Assembly (NCBI GenBank): GCA_900472575.1
Contig: UCIV01000017.1
Span: 244,178 to 308,177, forward strand
Length of the DNA: 64,000 nt
Source: Hyphomicrobiales bacterium
GTDB lineage: Bacteria > Pseudomonadota > Alphaproteobacteria > Rhizobiales > Rhizobiaceae
Reading direction: 5' to 3'
Made by a program: the position numbers and the translations under genes. The notes under the pieces are model-generated. The model had not been told where the DNA came from and did not search any database. It saw only the letters and a list, made by a program, of their open reading frames with translations. The first letter of the stretch is position 1. The number at the start of each line of letters is the position of its first letter. Shown piece after piece: positions 1-8,300 of the stretch.

Positions 1-354
1 TCCTTGGCAAATGCCAGGATGGTTGTCGAGCCGAGATGCGACACCCGCTGACCAGACACGAAGACCCACTCCCTTATCTGCAGGACAAATAACGTTTACG
101 TCAACGTCAAAATGTCGCACAAATCTCCAAGCTCTTGTTGTCATACAACCTGACAAGCTGCAAGTTCCTTCGAAACAGGATATCCGTAAAGTCAAACCGC
201 ACCACAAGCCAAGGCCTCATGCATGATTGCGTCCTAACGCCGCCCCGCTTCGTCTGCGCCTGATCGAGCCGATCCAAAGACCGGATCAGGCTTCCAATGT
301 GAGCCGCGGCCATTATAACCGCATGCACAGACAACATCGTCACAGGAGAACGGA
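1..354. other. Gene-free leader region at the left edge
   Basis: I see no convincing gene here. Short open frames exist on both strands but lack ribosome binding sites and protein-like composition. The stretch presumably carries the promoter of the SDR gene that starts at 355, whose Shine-Dalgarno AGGAGA lies at 344-349. Confidence 0.5.
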
Positions 355-1143
355 ATGGATCTGGGAATTTCGGGCAAAAGGGCGCTTGTCCTCGCTTCTT
401 CGCGCGGTTTGGGCCTCGGGATCGCAACGGCGCTCGCCAATGAAGGCGCCAATGTTCTCCTGGTGGGACGTTCGGGCGACAAGCTCGCCGAAAACTGCAA
501 GACGATCAACGCCGCCGGAAAAGGCAAAGCTGACTGGGTCTGGGGCGACCTCGCCGACGAGAATTTCGGCGAGGCAATGGTTGAAGCGGTTAGCCAAAAG
601 CTCGGCGGCATCGATATTCTCGTCAACAACACCGGAGGCCCGACGCCCGGTGGCACGCAGGACATGAGCGCCGACAAGCTCGACAGCTTCTTCCAGTCGA
701 TGGTGCTGAGGGTGATTTCGCTGACCAACGCGCTCCTGCCGCAGATGAAGGAACAAGGCTGGGGCCGCATCCTGACCGTCGCCTCTTCCGGCGTCCTCGA
801 ACCGATCCCCAACCTGGCTCTGTCCAACACGCTGCGCGGCGCGCTGGTCGGCTGGAACAAGACGCTTGCAACCGAAGTCGCCGGCTCCGGTGTGACCGCA
901 AACATGCTGCTTCCAGGCCGTATCCTGACAGACCGTATCGAGGAACTGGATGGCGCCAATGCCAAACGGCTCGGCAAGAGCATGGAAGAAATCCGCGAAG
1001 CTTCGGTAAAGACCATTCCGGCCGGTCGCCTCGGCACGGTCGCGGAATTCGGTGCCGCCGGCGCCTTCCTCTGCTCGGAACCGGCAAGCTACATTACCGG
1101 CACGATGCTGCGCGTCGATGGCGGCGCGGCAAAGTCGCTCTGA
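355..1143 (+). CDS. SDR family protein with degenerate active site
   Basis: 262 aa, Rossmann-fold short-chain dehydrogenase/reductase related to FabG-type 3-oxoacyl reductases. The N-terminal nucleotide loop reads LASSRGLG (residues 13-20), a variant of TGxxxGxG. The NNAG equivalent is NNTGGP (91-96), and the C-terminal VDGG is kept. The catalytic YxxxK is not: the positions align with Ser157 and Arg161 in SNTLR, while the catalytic Ser region (S144/S145) remains. Some FabG-like SDR subgroups are known to lack a perfect tetrad, so this may bind a nucleotide or substrate without ordinary ketoreductase chemistry. ATG at 355 follows AGGAGA. The gene stands alone, ahead of a hairpin. Substrate unknown. 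Confidence 0.85.
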   Translation: MDLGISGKRALVLASSRGLGLGIATALANEGANVLLVGRSGDKLAENCKTINAAGKGKADWVWGDLADENFGEAMVEAVSQKLGGIDILVNNTGGPTPGGTQDMSADKLDSFFQSMVLRVISLTNALLPQMKEQGWGRILTVASSGVLEPIPNLALSNTLRGALVGWNKTLATEVAGSGVTANMLLPGRILTDRIEELDGANAKRLGKSMEEIREASVKTIPAGRLGTVAEFGAAGAFLCSEPASYITGTMLRVDGGAAKSL

Positions 1144-1151
1144 CACTTTCA

Positions 1152-1172
1152 GGCCCGGTGAACAGCCGGGCC
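1152..1172. terminator. Hairpin terminator after the SDR gene
   Basis: GGCCCGG (1152-1158) and CCGGGCC (1166-1172) form a perfect 7-bp stem with a 7-nt loop, 8 nt after the SDR stop. Only a weak T-rich stretch follows, so termination may be inefficient. Confidence 0.55.
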
Positions 1173-1281
1173 CGTTCATTTGCGGGGATCGGTTTGCCGC
1201 ATCCGCGGCAACCATCCGGCATTGATGGCAGCGGCATTCGTCTTATCTTCCTCGTGACCTCAACGACATGAGAGAGCGGCA

Positions 1282-1485
1282 ATGCATTTAATCAGGCTTA
1301 TCGCCGGTATTTTCGGTTTTCTCGTCGGCCTCATCGGGCTTGTCTGGATCGGTCAGGGCACGGGCGTGTTTCCCTACCCGCGCTCCAGCTTCATGATAAA
1401 CCAGACGCCCTGGATCTTCTGGGGATTGCTGGCGACCGTCTTCGGCGTGCTGATCGTTTGGGCATCGCGCCGCTTCCGGATCTGA
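1282..1485 (+). CDS. Small two-helix membrane protein
   Basis: 67 aa. Two hydrophobic helices (about 3-26 and 45-60) are separated by a short polar loop containing PYPRSSFMINQTPW, and the protein ends in a basic tail (SRRFRI). That charge pattern suits an inner-membrane protein with its C-terminus in the cytoplasm. I do not recognise a functional family; it resembles small conserved hypothetical proteins of rhizobia. It is a single gene between the SDR hairpin and the DnaB-like gene. Confidence 0.7.
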   Translation: MHLIRLIAGIFGFLVGLIGLVWIGQGTGVFPYPRSSFMINQTPWIFWGLLATVFGVLIVWASRRFRI

Positions 1486-1643
1486 CGGGCTTCGGCTATC
1501 ATCTGATTCCGGCGCGGCCCGCGCCTCCCCCCTCCGATCGGGAAAGCAGATTTCATGCTGGGCACTGGCGATTTCAACCGACTGTCCGGGCAGAAGCAAA
1601 AGGAGGGATTGCGAATATTGCTCGCATCAGGAGGTTTTCGTCG

Positions 1644-2357
1644 ATGAAATTTTCGGCCCCCATCTATCACCTGAAGCGTAAGGCCAAGGCCCTGTCGCGC
1701 CAACAATCCATCCCTCTCAATGCCGCGCTCGACCGTATCGCACGCACCGAAGGCTGCAAAAGCTGGAGCCTGCTTGCGGCGCGCCACGCCGCCGCGTCTC
1801 CAGCCAGTGAACTATATCAACAACTGAAGCATGGCGATCTGGTGTTGATCGGCGCAAGGCCGGGACTTGGCAAGACGCTGATGGCGCTGGAACTGGCGCT
1901 TGAGGCGATGAAGGGCGGTAGCCGCGCCTTCTTCTTCACGCTGGAATATACGCAAGCGCAGATCGCCGACCGGCTCTTACGGCTGGGAACGGAGCCTTCC
2001 CGCTATGGCAAGCAGTTCATTTCGGATTGCTCGGACGGGATCAGTGCCGATTACATCATCAAGGCCACGGAGGATGCCGCCCCCGGCACATTGATCGTAG
2101 TCGACTATCTGCAATTGCTGGATCAGCGACGTTCGACCCCGCCGCTCGACCAGCAGATTTCGGCGCTGCAATCCTTCGCGAGATCGAAAGGCCTGATCAT
2201 CGTTTTCGTATCGCAGATCAGCCGCAGCTATGATCCGAAAGACAAGCCGTTTCCGACGCTCGACGATGTGCGACTTGCCAATCCGGTGGATCTGGCAGCA
2301 TTCGACAAGACCTGCTTCCTCAACGAAAGCGGCGTGCGTTTTCAGGCAAACGCCTGA
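1644..2357 (+). CDS. Stand-alone DnaB-like RecA-fold ATPase
   Basis: 237 aa. After about 60 residues of small alpha-helical N-terminus comes a RecA/DnaB-type ATPase core: Walker A GARPGLGKT (70-78), Walker B IVVDYLQLLD (151-160) and a DnaB-like H4 motif SQISR (190-194). Replicative DnaB is about 450-500 aa with an N-terminal primase-binding domain; that domain is absent and the core is short. It is probably not the replicative helicase but a DnaB/RadA-like paralogue of unknown role. The open frame extends upstream to 1458, but the start at 1644 is chosen because AGGAGG (1629-1634) lies 9 nt ahead and the upstream translation is not protein-like. Confidence 0.75.
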   Translation: MKFSAPIYHLKRKAKALSRQQSIPLNAALDRIARTEGCKSWSLLAARHAAASPASELYQQLKHGDLVLIGARPGLGKTLMALELALEAMKGGSRAFFFTLEYTQAQIADRLLRLGTEPSRYGKQFISDCSDGISADYIIKATEDAAPGTLIVVDYLQLLDQRRSTPPLDQQISALQSFARSKGLIIVFVSQISRSYDPKDKPFPTLDDVRLANPVDLAAFDKTCFLNESGVRFQANA

Positions 2358-2401
2358 GAGAATATGCGAGCCGGGTCGATACGCCCGGCTCGCATCTGAT
2401 T

Positions 2402-3226
2402 TCAATTCGGCCGGCCGGAAGCCAGCTTCGGCAGGTCGGAAATCAGGCCGTCACGAACAGTGAAGCTGATCGGCTTGTCGGGATGCCGCTTGTTGTCCGC
2501 CAGCACGCGAGCGAACACGACCTTTTTGCCGCCCTTCTCTGCCCAACCGACGAACCAGCCGAGCGGACGGTCCCGATCCAGCTTGCCTTTCGCATCACGC
2601 AGCCAGCCGGCGCCGGTCTTGCCATGAACAGTCCAGCCGTCACCGGCCTCAAAAGTCGGCACGATCGCCTGCGTCATGGTCACGGCCTTTGCCGAAATCG
2701 GCAGCTTGCCGGTGATGAAGCGCCGCAGGAAATCCACCTGCTGGTCGGGCGATATCTTCAGCGAGGAACTGAGCCAGGATTCCGTCAGCCCGTCGGTGCC
2801 GCCCGGCCCGCCATTAACGTCCCGATTGCCGTAGTCGAACCGGCGGACGTAATCGGCGAAGGCCTCCTTTCCGAGACGGCGGGTGATTTCCTGCGAATAC
2901 CAGACGATCGAGTCCTTCTCCCATATCGTCGGGTCGGTCGTCTTCTGCTCGCGCTCAGAGCGCTTGAACTTCGCCTGGTATTCCCAGCGGGGATTATGGT
3001 CATCCACAAGTATACCCTTGTCGTAGCCCATCATCGCCAGCGGCAGCTTGAAGGTCGATTGCGGATAGAAGGGGCTATCACATCCGCCCTCCCGGTGGAT
3101 TGCCATACCGGTGTCGACGTCGAGAATGACGGTGCAGCGCACTGGCTCAGCGGCCCGGGCGGGAGCCGCAACGGCAACAACGGCCGCACCGAAAAGAGCG
3201 AGAAAGGAGAGTTTTCCAGGGGGCAA
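2402..3226 (-). CDS. Class D (OXA-type) beta-lactamase
   Basis: 274 aa, periplasmic serine beta-lactamase. Signal peptide about 1-26, ending ARA|AEP. All class D landmarks are present: STFK (Ser57, Lys60), SIV (106-108) as the SxV motif, YGN (132-134), WLSSSLKI (151-158) and the KTG box (203-205). Length and motif spacing match OXA enzymes. The start is TTG at 3226: a stop lies three codons upstream in frame, no ATG precedes the signal peptide, and GGAG sits about 10 nt before the TTG. It is a lone gene with no resistance cassette or mobile element nearby, so it looks like an intrinsic chromosomal enzyme. The substrate range, or a BlaR-like sensing role, cannot be told from sequence. Confidence 0.9.
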   Translation of the reverse strand: MPPGKLSFLALFGAAVVAVAAPARAAEPVRCTVILDVDTGMAIHREGGCDSPFYPQSTFKLPLAMMGYDKGILVDDHNPRWEYQAKFKRSEREQKTTDPTIWEKDSIVWYSQEITRRLGKEAFADYVRRFDYGNRDVNGGPGGTDGLTESWLSSSLKISPDQQVDFLRRFITGKLPISAKAVTMTQAIVPTFEAGDGWTVHGKTGAGWLRDAKGKLDRDRPLGWFVGWAEKGGKKVVFARVLADNKRHPDKPISFTVRDGLISDLPKLASGRPN

Positions 3227-3457
3227 GGCAGATCAACTCCATACGTTCGACAAGGGCCTTGCGATAGACATGAGCGACCCGGCCAAAACATGGCGGCATG
3301 GACATCCGGGCCATGATTTCACCAACATGAGAAATCTATCATTCAATCATATTTTCAGATGCTTAAATATTGATTTTATTTATCATTCGCGCGTTGACCC
3401 CGCTTCAATCCGCAGCTGCTAGAGGCCGCTCCGCATTCGTTAACAGCGGAGAATATA

Positions 3458-4168
3458 GTGTTTCTCGAAGGTATTTTCGGTGGCGGAAGCCAGTCCAGCT
3501 CACCGAGCCAATCATCGCCATCGTCCGGTTCTTCCGATGCGACGGACAACGAAACGACGACTGGTGAAAACAACACGGCACCATCAAGCGGCAGCCAGTC
3601 CGACACAGTCGAAAACTACTCGCCGGAAGAAACCGATGACGGTACCTATGGCCCGACGCCGCCTGCCGAAGCGGGAACGGACGAACCGGTAGACGAGAGC
3701 GCCTCTCAGCCTGTGGACGAGACCGAGACCGCCGAGGCGCCCCATGCGGCAGACGGCGATGTTCCACCAGATGAAGCCGTCGCCGAGCACTCCACCTCTG
3801 ATGAAGCTTCGGCATCGACCGAGGACGATAGCATATCGGGCAGCGAGCCGGATGCGGATTCATCTGCCGGCCAGGCGGACGGTTCAGCATCAACAAGCGC
3901 GCCCGCGGCAGGTTCGGGTGTCCGGGATTTCGTCACCCCGCTGCTGGCCGATCTTCAGGCGATCAGCCAACGTTCGTCTGCGAAGGCCAATGAGGACGTC
4001 TCGGCCAGCCAGCGGCGCGCTGCGGCCAATGTACATGACCAGATGATCCGGCAGATGCTCGACCAGATCTCGGCAACGGACACCGGCGCTTCGTCGACGC
4101 AGCTGTTCAAAAGCAAGGAAGCCGAACAAACGCAATCCCTGCCCGCCCGTTGGTACGCCGAAGCCTGA
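3458..4168 (+). CDS. Acidic, Ser/Thr/Asp/Glu-rich low-complexity protein
   Basis: 236 aa. Residues 12-150 are a disordered, strongly acidic tract rich in S, T, D, E, A and P. The N-terminus is short and Gly-rich (MFLEGIFGGG). A helical C-terminal part follows (about 155-215, LLADLQAISQRSS and MIRQMLDQIS) and may be the only folded segment. There is no signal peptide or transmembrane segment. The start is GTG at 3458 with GGAGA at 3448-3452. I do not recognise a family. Composition bias confirms the reading frame, since the other frames here are not protein-like. Function unknown. Confidence 0.7.
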   Translation: MFLEGIFGGGSQSSSPSQSSPSSGSSDATDNETTTGENNTAPSSGSQSDTVENYSPEETDDGTYGPTPPAEAGTDEPVDESASQPVDETETAEAPHAADGDVPPDEAVAEHSTSDEASASTEDDSISGSEPDADSSAGQADGSASTSAPAAGSGVRDFVTPLLADLQAISQRSSAKANEDVSASQRRAAANVHDQMIRQMLDQISATDTGASSTQLFKSKEAEQTQSLPARWYAEA

Positions 4169-4276
4169 CCGACACGATCGGGATCGGGCCGAAGCAAGGG
4201 GCGCAGCATCTGCGCCCCTTTTGCTATCCGCAAATGCAGTCGATGTCTGCCATCGGCCCGAAGCAGACAAATTGCG

Positions 4277-4531
4277 CTATCTGTTCATGTTTCGCAGAGC
4301 GCTGACAAAGAGGCCGTCGATATAGTCTTGGCAACCTAACCGAGTTGCCGATTCGTCTAGTTTTCTTCGAATTTCTTCAGGCGGCCTGCTTGATGCAATT
4401 CCATTGGGCACGTTGTGGAACACGTCCGCCAGAATTTGCGCTTTTCTCAGGTTCTCAGCTGCTCTGATTTCTATTAACGCATAATGCAGAACCGTTAGAA
4501 TGACTTCATAATCTGTGACCTCTGATGGCAC
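4277..4531 (-). CDS. Unidentified small helical protein
   Basis: 84 aa, predicted mostly alpha-helical and soluble, with no motif I recognise. The likely start is GTG at 4531, preceded by GAGGT at a good distance. It is the first of three minus-strand small genes in a patch noticeably richer in A+T than the flanks, which suggests acquired DNA. It could be an immunity or antitoxin-like protein from its size and charge, but nothing in the sequence shows this. Confidence 0.55.
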   Translation of the reverse strand: MPSEVTDYEVILTVLHYALIEIRAAENLRKAQILADVFHNVPNGIASSRPPEEIRRKLDESATRLGCQDYIDGLFVSALRNMNR

Positions 4532-4761
4532 CGTCTTACCTCTGATCCATTCTGTCCAGGTGGGACGCGTTCGCTATGGAAAACTGAAAAGATTTCCTAT
4601 TATCCCCGTCAGACGACACCGGTTAAGTGCTGCGCCAAATGTGGAAGAGATCATTCCGAACACGAACCAGTGTAGATGATGTCAGGGTGGCGGGTCGGCT
4701 TTCGGCCCACTGCGGACAACCCGGTGTCTTGAAACTGGCCGTCACAGGACAGACTGCCGTG

Positions 4762-5187
4762 TTACACTTTTGACGCATAAACAGCTCGAAGAAGGTACTT
4801 TCCGTATCGCTCATCGCGCAAACGCCCCCAATCCGCGATGAGACGTTCCGCTGGTGTGACTGGCCGTCGATACTCAACTGACCGCAAGACGCGGCCATCT
4901 TCCTTAATGACATCTGCATGAGTCACCTTCGGAGTGCCATCAGCGAACCGCAGGTACATATAGGCAAAAACAATTAGGTGTCGCTTTCCCAGCGACTCAG
5001 CGCGGTCGTCGATCCTCTTCACCGCAGATTGTACTGCATCAAAATCAGCAATCCTTACGGCTCGTTCAAGCTGAACGAACGCCAAAAAGAGCAGCTTATT
5101 CTCGAGCGTTATAAGTCCATCTGGCGTCCGCTCGACGCCATGGCTAATCAGCCTCTTCTTGACGAATTGATATATTGAGCCAGGCAT
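4762..5187 (-). CDS. Unidentified helical protein in a low-GC patch
   Basis: 141 aa, with alternating charged and hydrophobic helices and no signal peptide or transmembrane segment. No catalytic motif recognised. The ATG at 5187 lacks a strong Shine-Dalgarno. An overlapping minus-strand frame (4623-4919) is less protein-like and was rejected. It sits between two other unassigned small genes in the same atypical patch. Confidence 0.55.
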   Translation of the reverse strand: MPGSIYQFVKKRLISHGVERTPDGLITLENKLLFLAFVQLERAVRIADFDAVQSAVKRIDDRAESLGKRHLIVFAYMYLRFADGTPKVTHADVIKEDGRVLRSVEYRRPVTPAERLIADWGRLRDERYGKYLLRAVYASKV

Positions 5188-5301
5188 CTGAGATGCTTAC
5201 CGAGTCAATGCCTGTATCGCAATGAGGTTGCTGTGATGGTCCGGGTTCGGTCCAAAGCCGAAATCAATTCCCTACATCGCGGATCGTACACTCCCGCTTT
5301 C

Positions 5302-5580
5302 TCACAGGGTTAATGGTCGAAACTTAAGAACCAGCTTATTAGGGCCGTCATAGAGATCGATTTCTTCAACTCCTGCCTCCAGCTGAACGATCCGATGAAA
5401 GTGCAGTTCTGCTGGCTGAGGCACTATGGTGATCGTGCCATTTGGATCAGGCAAAACGACCTCGCAAGTCACATAGCCTTCGATGCTCAACACCAAAGGC
5501 CGCACGTTGTTCTGATAGTCCCAAGGTGTTCCTTCAACACGGAATACGGTGCCCAGGATTTTCATTGCGACAAGATGCAT
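5302..5580 (-). CDS. Unidentified small beta-rich protein
   Basis: 92 aa, dominated by predicted beta-strands; no recognised domain. ATG at 5580 has AAGGA about 9 nt upstream and is preferred over the internal ATG at 5565, which lacks one. It is the third gene of the minus-strand low-GC patch. It could belong with the 141-aa gene downstream, but a gap of more than 110 nt separates them. Confidence 0.55.
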   Translation of the reverse strand: MHLVAMKILGTVFRVEGTPWDYQNNVRPLVLSIEGYVTCEVVLPDPNGTITIVPQPAELHFHRIVQLEAGVEEIDLYDGPNKLVLKFRPLTL

Positions 5581-5910
5581 CGGTCCAATTCCTTAACAAT
5601 CATCTTCCGGGAATCAAGATGTGCCGATGGTGGACTATCGCTAGCTGCGCATCCGCGCAATGACCGTTTCCAGCGCCTTGCGGACATCTACTTCTGGCTA
5701 AATTTACGATCGAACCCGCCAGCGCCGCAGCGCTCACGACTGGTGGCATTCGTCACGTAATTCAGCATCCACCGCCCCTTCCCGCTTGCTTTGGCGCCGA
5801 GCCTGTGGCATCAGGCGCGCTCTCAAAAAGGGCGAGGCAGCGGCTTCGCCCTTATCGCGTCCGGGAGCGTCCCGGCTCAATCATTTTTGCAGACCACAAG
5901 GAGCACGGCC
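5581..5910. other. Intergenic region with hairpin ahead of the Hsp70 gene
   Basis: No supported gene. A hairpin with AAGGGCGA (5828-5835) and TCGCCCTT (5846-5853) is preceded on the plus strand by A-rich sequence, so it would read as a terminator on the minus strand. It may instead be a structured leader of the downstream plus-strand gene. The region marks the right edge of the low-GC patch. Confidence 0.4.
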
Positions 5911-7203
5911 ATGGCACGGGCGCTCGGGCTTGATTTCGGCACGACCAATACCGTTCTGGCGCTGGCAGACAGCGGCAGCACTACCCATTCGATGCAGTTT
6001 TCGAGCAGCGCAGGCGAGACGGATTCGATGCGCACGGCGCTCTCCTTCATGAAGGATGCCCAGCTCGGCGCTCAGGCACTAAAGGTCGAGGCCGGACAGG
6101 CGGCGATCCGCCAGTTCATAGACAATCCGGGCGACGCCCGTTTCCTGCAGTCGATCAAGACCTTTGCCGCAAGCCCGATCTTCCAGGGTACGCTGGTCTT
6201 TGCCCGTCGCCACACATTCGAAGATCTGATGGAGGTCTTCCTCAAGCGGTTGAAGACTTATGCGGACGGGCACTGGCCCGCCGAAGTCTCGCGCCTTGTC
6301 GCTGGCCGGCCGGTGCATTTTGCCGGCGCCAGCCCGGACGAGAAGCTTGCGACGGATCGCTATAACGAAGCGCTGACACGGCTCGGTTTTCCCGAGATCC
6401 ATTATGTTTATGAACCTGTCGCAGCAGCCTATTACTTCGCCCAGACGCTGAAGACCGATGCCAATGTTCTGGTCGCCGACTTCGGCGGCGGCACGACGGA
6501 CTATTCGCTGATCCGCTTCGAACGCGTGGCCGGCAAGCTGACGGCCAAGCCGATCGGCCATTCCGGCGTGGGCATTGCAGGCGACCATTTCGATGCGAAG
6601 ATGATCGAACATCTGGTAGCCCCGGAAATCGGCAAGGGCACGTTCTTCAAGAGTTTCGACAAGCTCTTGGAAGTACCATCGAACTACTACGCCAATTTTG
6701 CGCGCTGGAACCAGCTGTCAATCTTCAAGACGACCCGCGAGTTCAACGACCTGAAATCGCTGGTGCGCTCGGCGATCGACCCGGACAAGCTGGAACTGTT
6801 CATCGAACTGGTCGAGCATGACGAAGGCTATCCGCTCTATCAGGCGATCTCAGCCACCAAGATGGCGCTTTCTTCCACGGAAGAAGCCGAGTTCAATTTC
6901 GCACCGCTCGGCAAGGCCGGCAAGAAGATGGTCAAGCGTGCGAATTTCGAGACCTGGATCGCAGACGATCTGGCAAAGATCGAAGGCGCATTGGACCATG
7001 TGCTGACCAAGACGAATACCGCACCGGCCGAAGTCGACAAGGTGTTCCTCACCGGCGGCACTTCCTTCGTTCCCGCAGTGCGCCAGATCTTTACCCGGCG
7101 TTTCGACGCATCGAAGATCGAAAGCGGCGGAGAGCTTCTGTCGATTGCTCATGGTCTGGCTCTGATCGGAGAGAGCGAGAATGTCGGTGAATGGGTGGCT
7201 TAA
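5911..7203 (+). CDS. Hsp70-family protein, YegD type
   Basis: 430 aa. Actin-like ATPase of the Hsp70 superfamily: phosphate-1 loop LGLDFGTTNT (residues 5-14), phosphate-2 region ADFGGGTTDYS, and adenosine motif GGTSFVPAVRQIF near the C-terminus. It lacks the substrate-binding domain of DnaK and matches the roughly 450-aa YegD-type putative chaperones, whose clients are unknown. The frame is open further upstream, but ATG 5911 is chosen because AAGGAG (5898-5903) precedes it by 7 nt and the Hsp70 fold begins there. The uracil-DNA glycosylase-like gene follows after 38 nt and is probably co-transcribed. Confidence 0.85.
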   Translation: MARALGLDFGTTNTVLALADSGSTTHSMQFSSSAGETDSMRTALSFMKDAQLGAQALKVEAGQAAIRQFIDNPGDARFLQSIKTFAASPIFQGTLVFARRHTFEDLMEVFLKRLKTYADGHWPAEVSRLVAGRPVHFAGASPDEKLATDRYNEALTRLGFPEIHYVYEPVAAAYYFAQTLKTDANVLVADFGGGTTDYSLIRFERVAGKLTAKPIGHSGVGIAGDHFDAKMIEHLVAPEIGKGTFFKSFDKLLEVPSNYYANFARWNQLSIFKTTREFNDLKSLVRSAIDPDKLELFIELVEHDEGYPLYQAISATKMALSSTEEAEFNFAPLGKAGKKMVKRANFETWIADDLAKIEGALDHVLTKTNTAPAEVDKVFLTGGTSFVPAVRQIFTRRFDASKIESGGELLSIAHGLALIGESENVGEWVA

Positions 7204-7241
7204 GGCTTTCCCGCGAAGTTCGGCTTCGTTAAGGTGAAAGC

Positions 7242-8123
7242 ATGAACGCCGCCTCAGATCTCAATCCGGCCGAGCTTGCCGCGCTTCTGCATTTTTATGC
7301 GGATGCCGGCGTGGAATGGCTCGTCGACGACGAACCGGTCGATCGGATTGCTCAGTTCGAGGCGCAGAAGGCAGCAAGGGCCCAGGCAAAGGCCCCGGCA
7401 AGTGCGCGGGAGCATAGTTCGCAGGACGGCGCATCTTCGGCTTCGAATGGTGGTAGCGCGCCCTCGCGGCGGCCGGGTGCTACCGCCCCTCCCCCGGCAA
7501 CCACGGCACCGGTCTCCGTGCCGGCCGGACAGGCGGTGGAAGCTGCACGTTTGGCGGCGAATGCTGCCAGCTCACTGGCTGAGCTGAAGACAGCGATCGA
7601 GACATTCCACGGCTGCAACCTGAAAAACAGCGCCCGCTCGACTGTGTTTGCCAGCGGCGATCCGTCTTCCGGGATCGCGATTATCGGGCCGATGCCGAAT
7701 GCGGATGATGATCGCGATGGTGCCCCCTTCTCCGGTCGGGCCGGAGATCTTCTCGAGCGGATGCTTGCAGCAATCGGCCTTTCGCGCGACGGCGTGCTGA
7801 TGACCAACATCATTCCCTGGCGCCCACCGGGCAACAGAATGCCGTCGGCGGCCGAGATGGATATCTGCCAGCCTTTTATCGAGCGCCAGATCGTGCTTGC
7901 CCGACCGAAGGCGCTGCTGCTGCTCGGCAATTTCCCGGCCCGCTTCTTCATAGGCGGCAACGGCACGATCCACACGATGCGTGGAAAGTGGCAGACCGTG
8001 AGCTTTGCTGGCATGGAAATCCCTGCGCTTGCGACATTTCACCCGCAGGAGCTTCTTGCCGCCCCCGCCAACAAAGCCCTGACCTGGCAAGATCTGCTGG
8101 CCTTTCGACACGGTCTTCAATAG
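7242..8123 (+). CDS. Family-4-like uracil-DNA glycosylase lacking two Fe-S cysteines
   Basis: 293 aa. A linker rich in Ala, Pro and Ser (about 45-110) precedes the UDG fold. Motif A is GPMPNADDDRDGAPFSGRAG (150-168), the central NIIPWRPPGNR lies at 189-199, and the final HPQELL motif holds His267. Canonical family 4 enzymes bind 4Fe-4S through four cysteines. Here C125 (second) and C209 (fourth) remain, but the first is Phe122 and the third is Trp193 in PWRPPGNR. The protein therefore probably does not hold a normal cluster. The role is presumably uracil removal from DNA, but activity is inferred. The long N-terminal linker is unusual for the family. It lies 38 nt after the Hsp70 gene. Confidence 0.85.
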   Translation: MNAASDLNPAELAALLHFYADAGVEWLVDDEPVDRIAQFEAQKAARAQAKAPASAREHSSQDGASSASNGGSAPSRRPGATAPPPATTAPVSVPAGQAVEAARLAANAASSLAELKTAIETFHGCNLKNSARSTVFASGDPSSGIAIIGPMPNADDDRDGAPFSGRAGDLLERMLAAIGLSRDGVLMTNIIPWRPPGNRMPSAAEMDICQPFIERQIVLARPKALLLLGNFPARFFIGGNGTIHTMRGKWQTVSFAGMEIPALATFHPQELLAAPANKALTWQDLLAFRHGLQ

Positions 8124-8191
8124 CCGGAATTGCACATATTTCGTGCAATCAACCTGACGAAATGCAAATTATTACCATTATATGAAGCAAC

Positions 8192-8210
8192 CCATGCGAG
8201 AAACGCATGG
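8192..8210. terminator. Hairpin downstream of the UDG gene
   Basis: CCATGCG (8192-8198) and CGCATGG (8204-8210) form a perfect stem with an AGAAA loop. A second small stem TGGC/GCCA follows. No T-tract is present, so this may be a structured leader of the next small gene rather than a terminator. Confidence 0.4.
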
Positions 8211-8300
8211 CAGCGTGGCGTTCTGCCACATTGCTGAATCAGAGCATTTTAAGCAATATTAGTAATGTCTTGGGAGGGACCCAGACAAAGGACCACGGTA

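Noticed and set aside
234..1215. Long minus-strand open frames opposite the SDR gene
   Set aside because: They are antisense shadows created by GC-rich codon use; no ribosome sites or conserved motifs, while the plus-strand SDR has both.
4623..4919. 98-aa minus-strand frame overlapping the 141-aa gene
   Set aside because: Cys-rich, not protein-like, and overlaps the better candidate 4762-5187.
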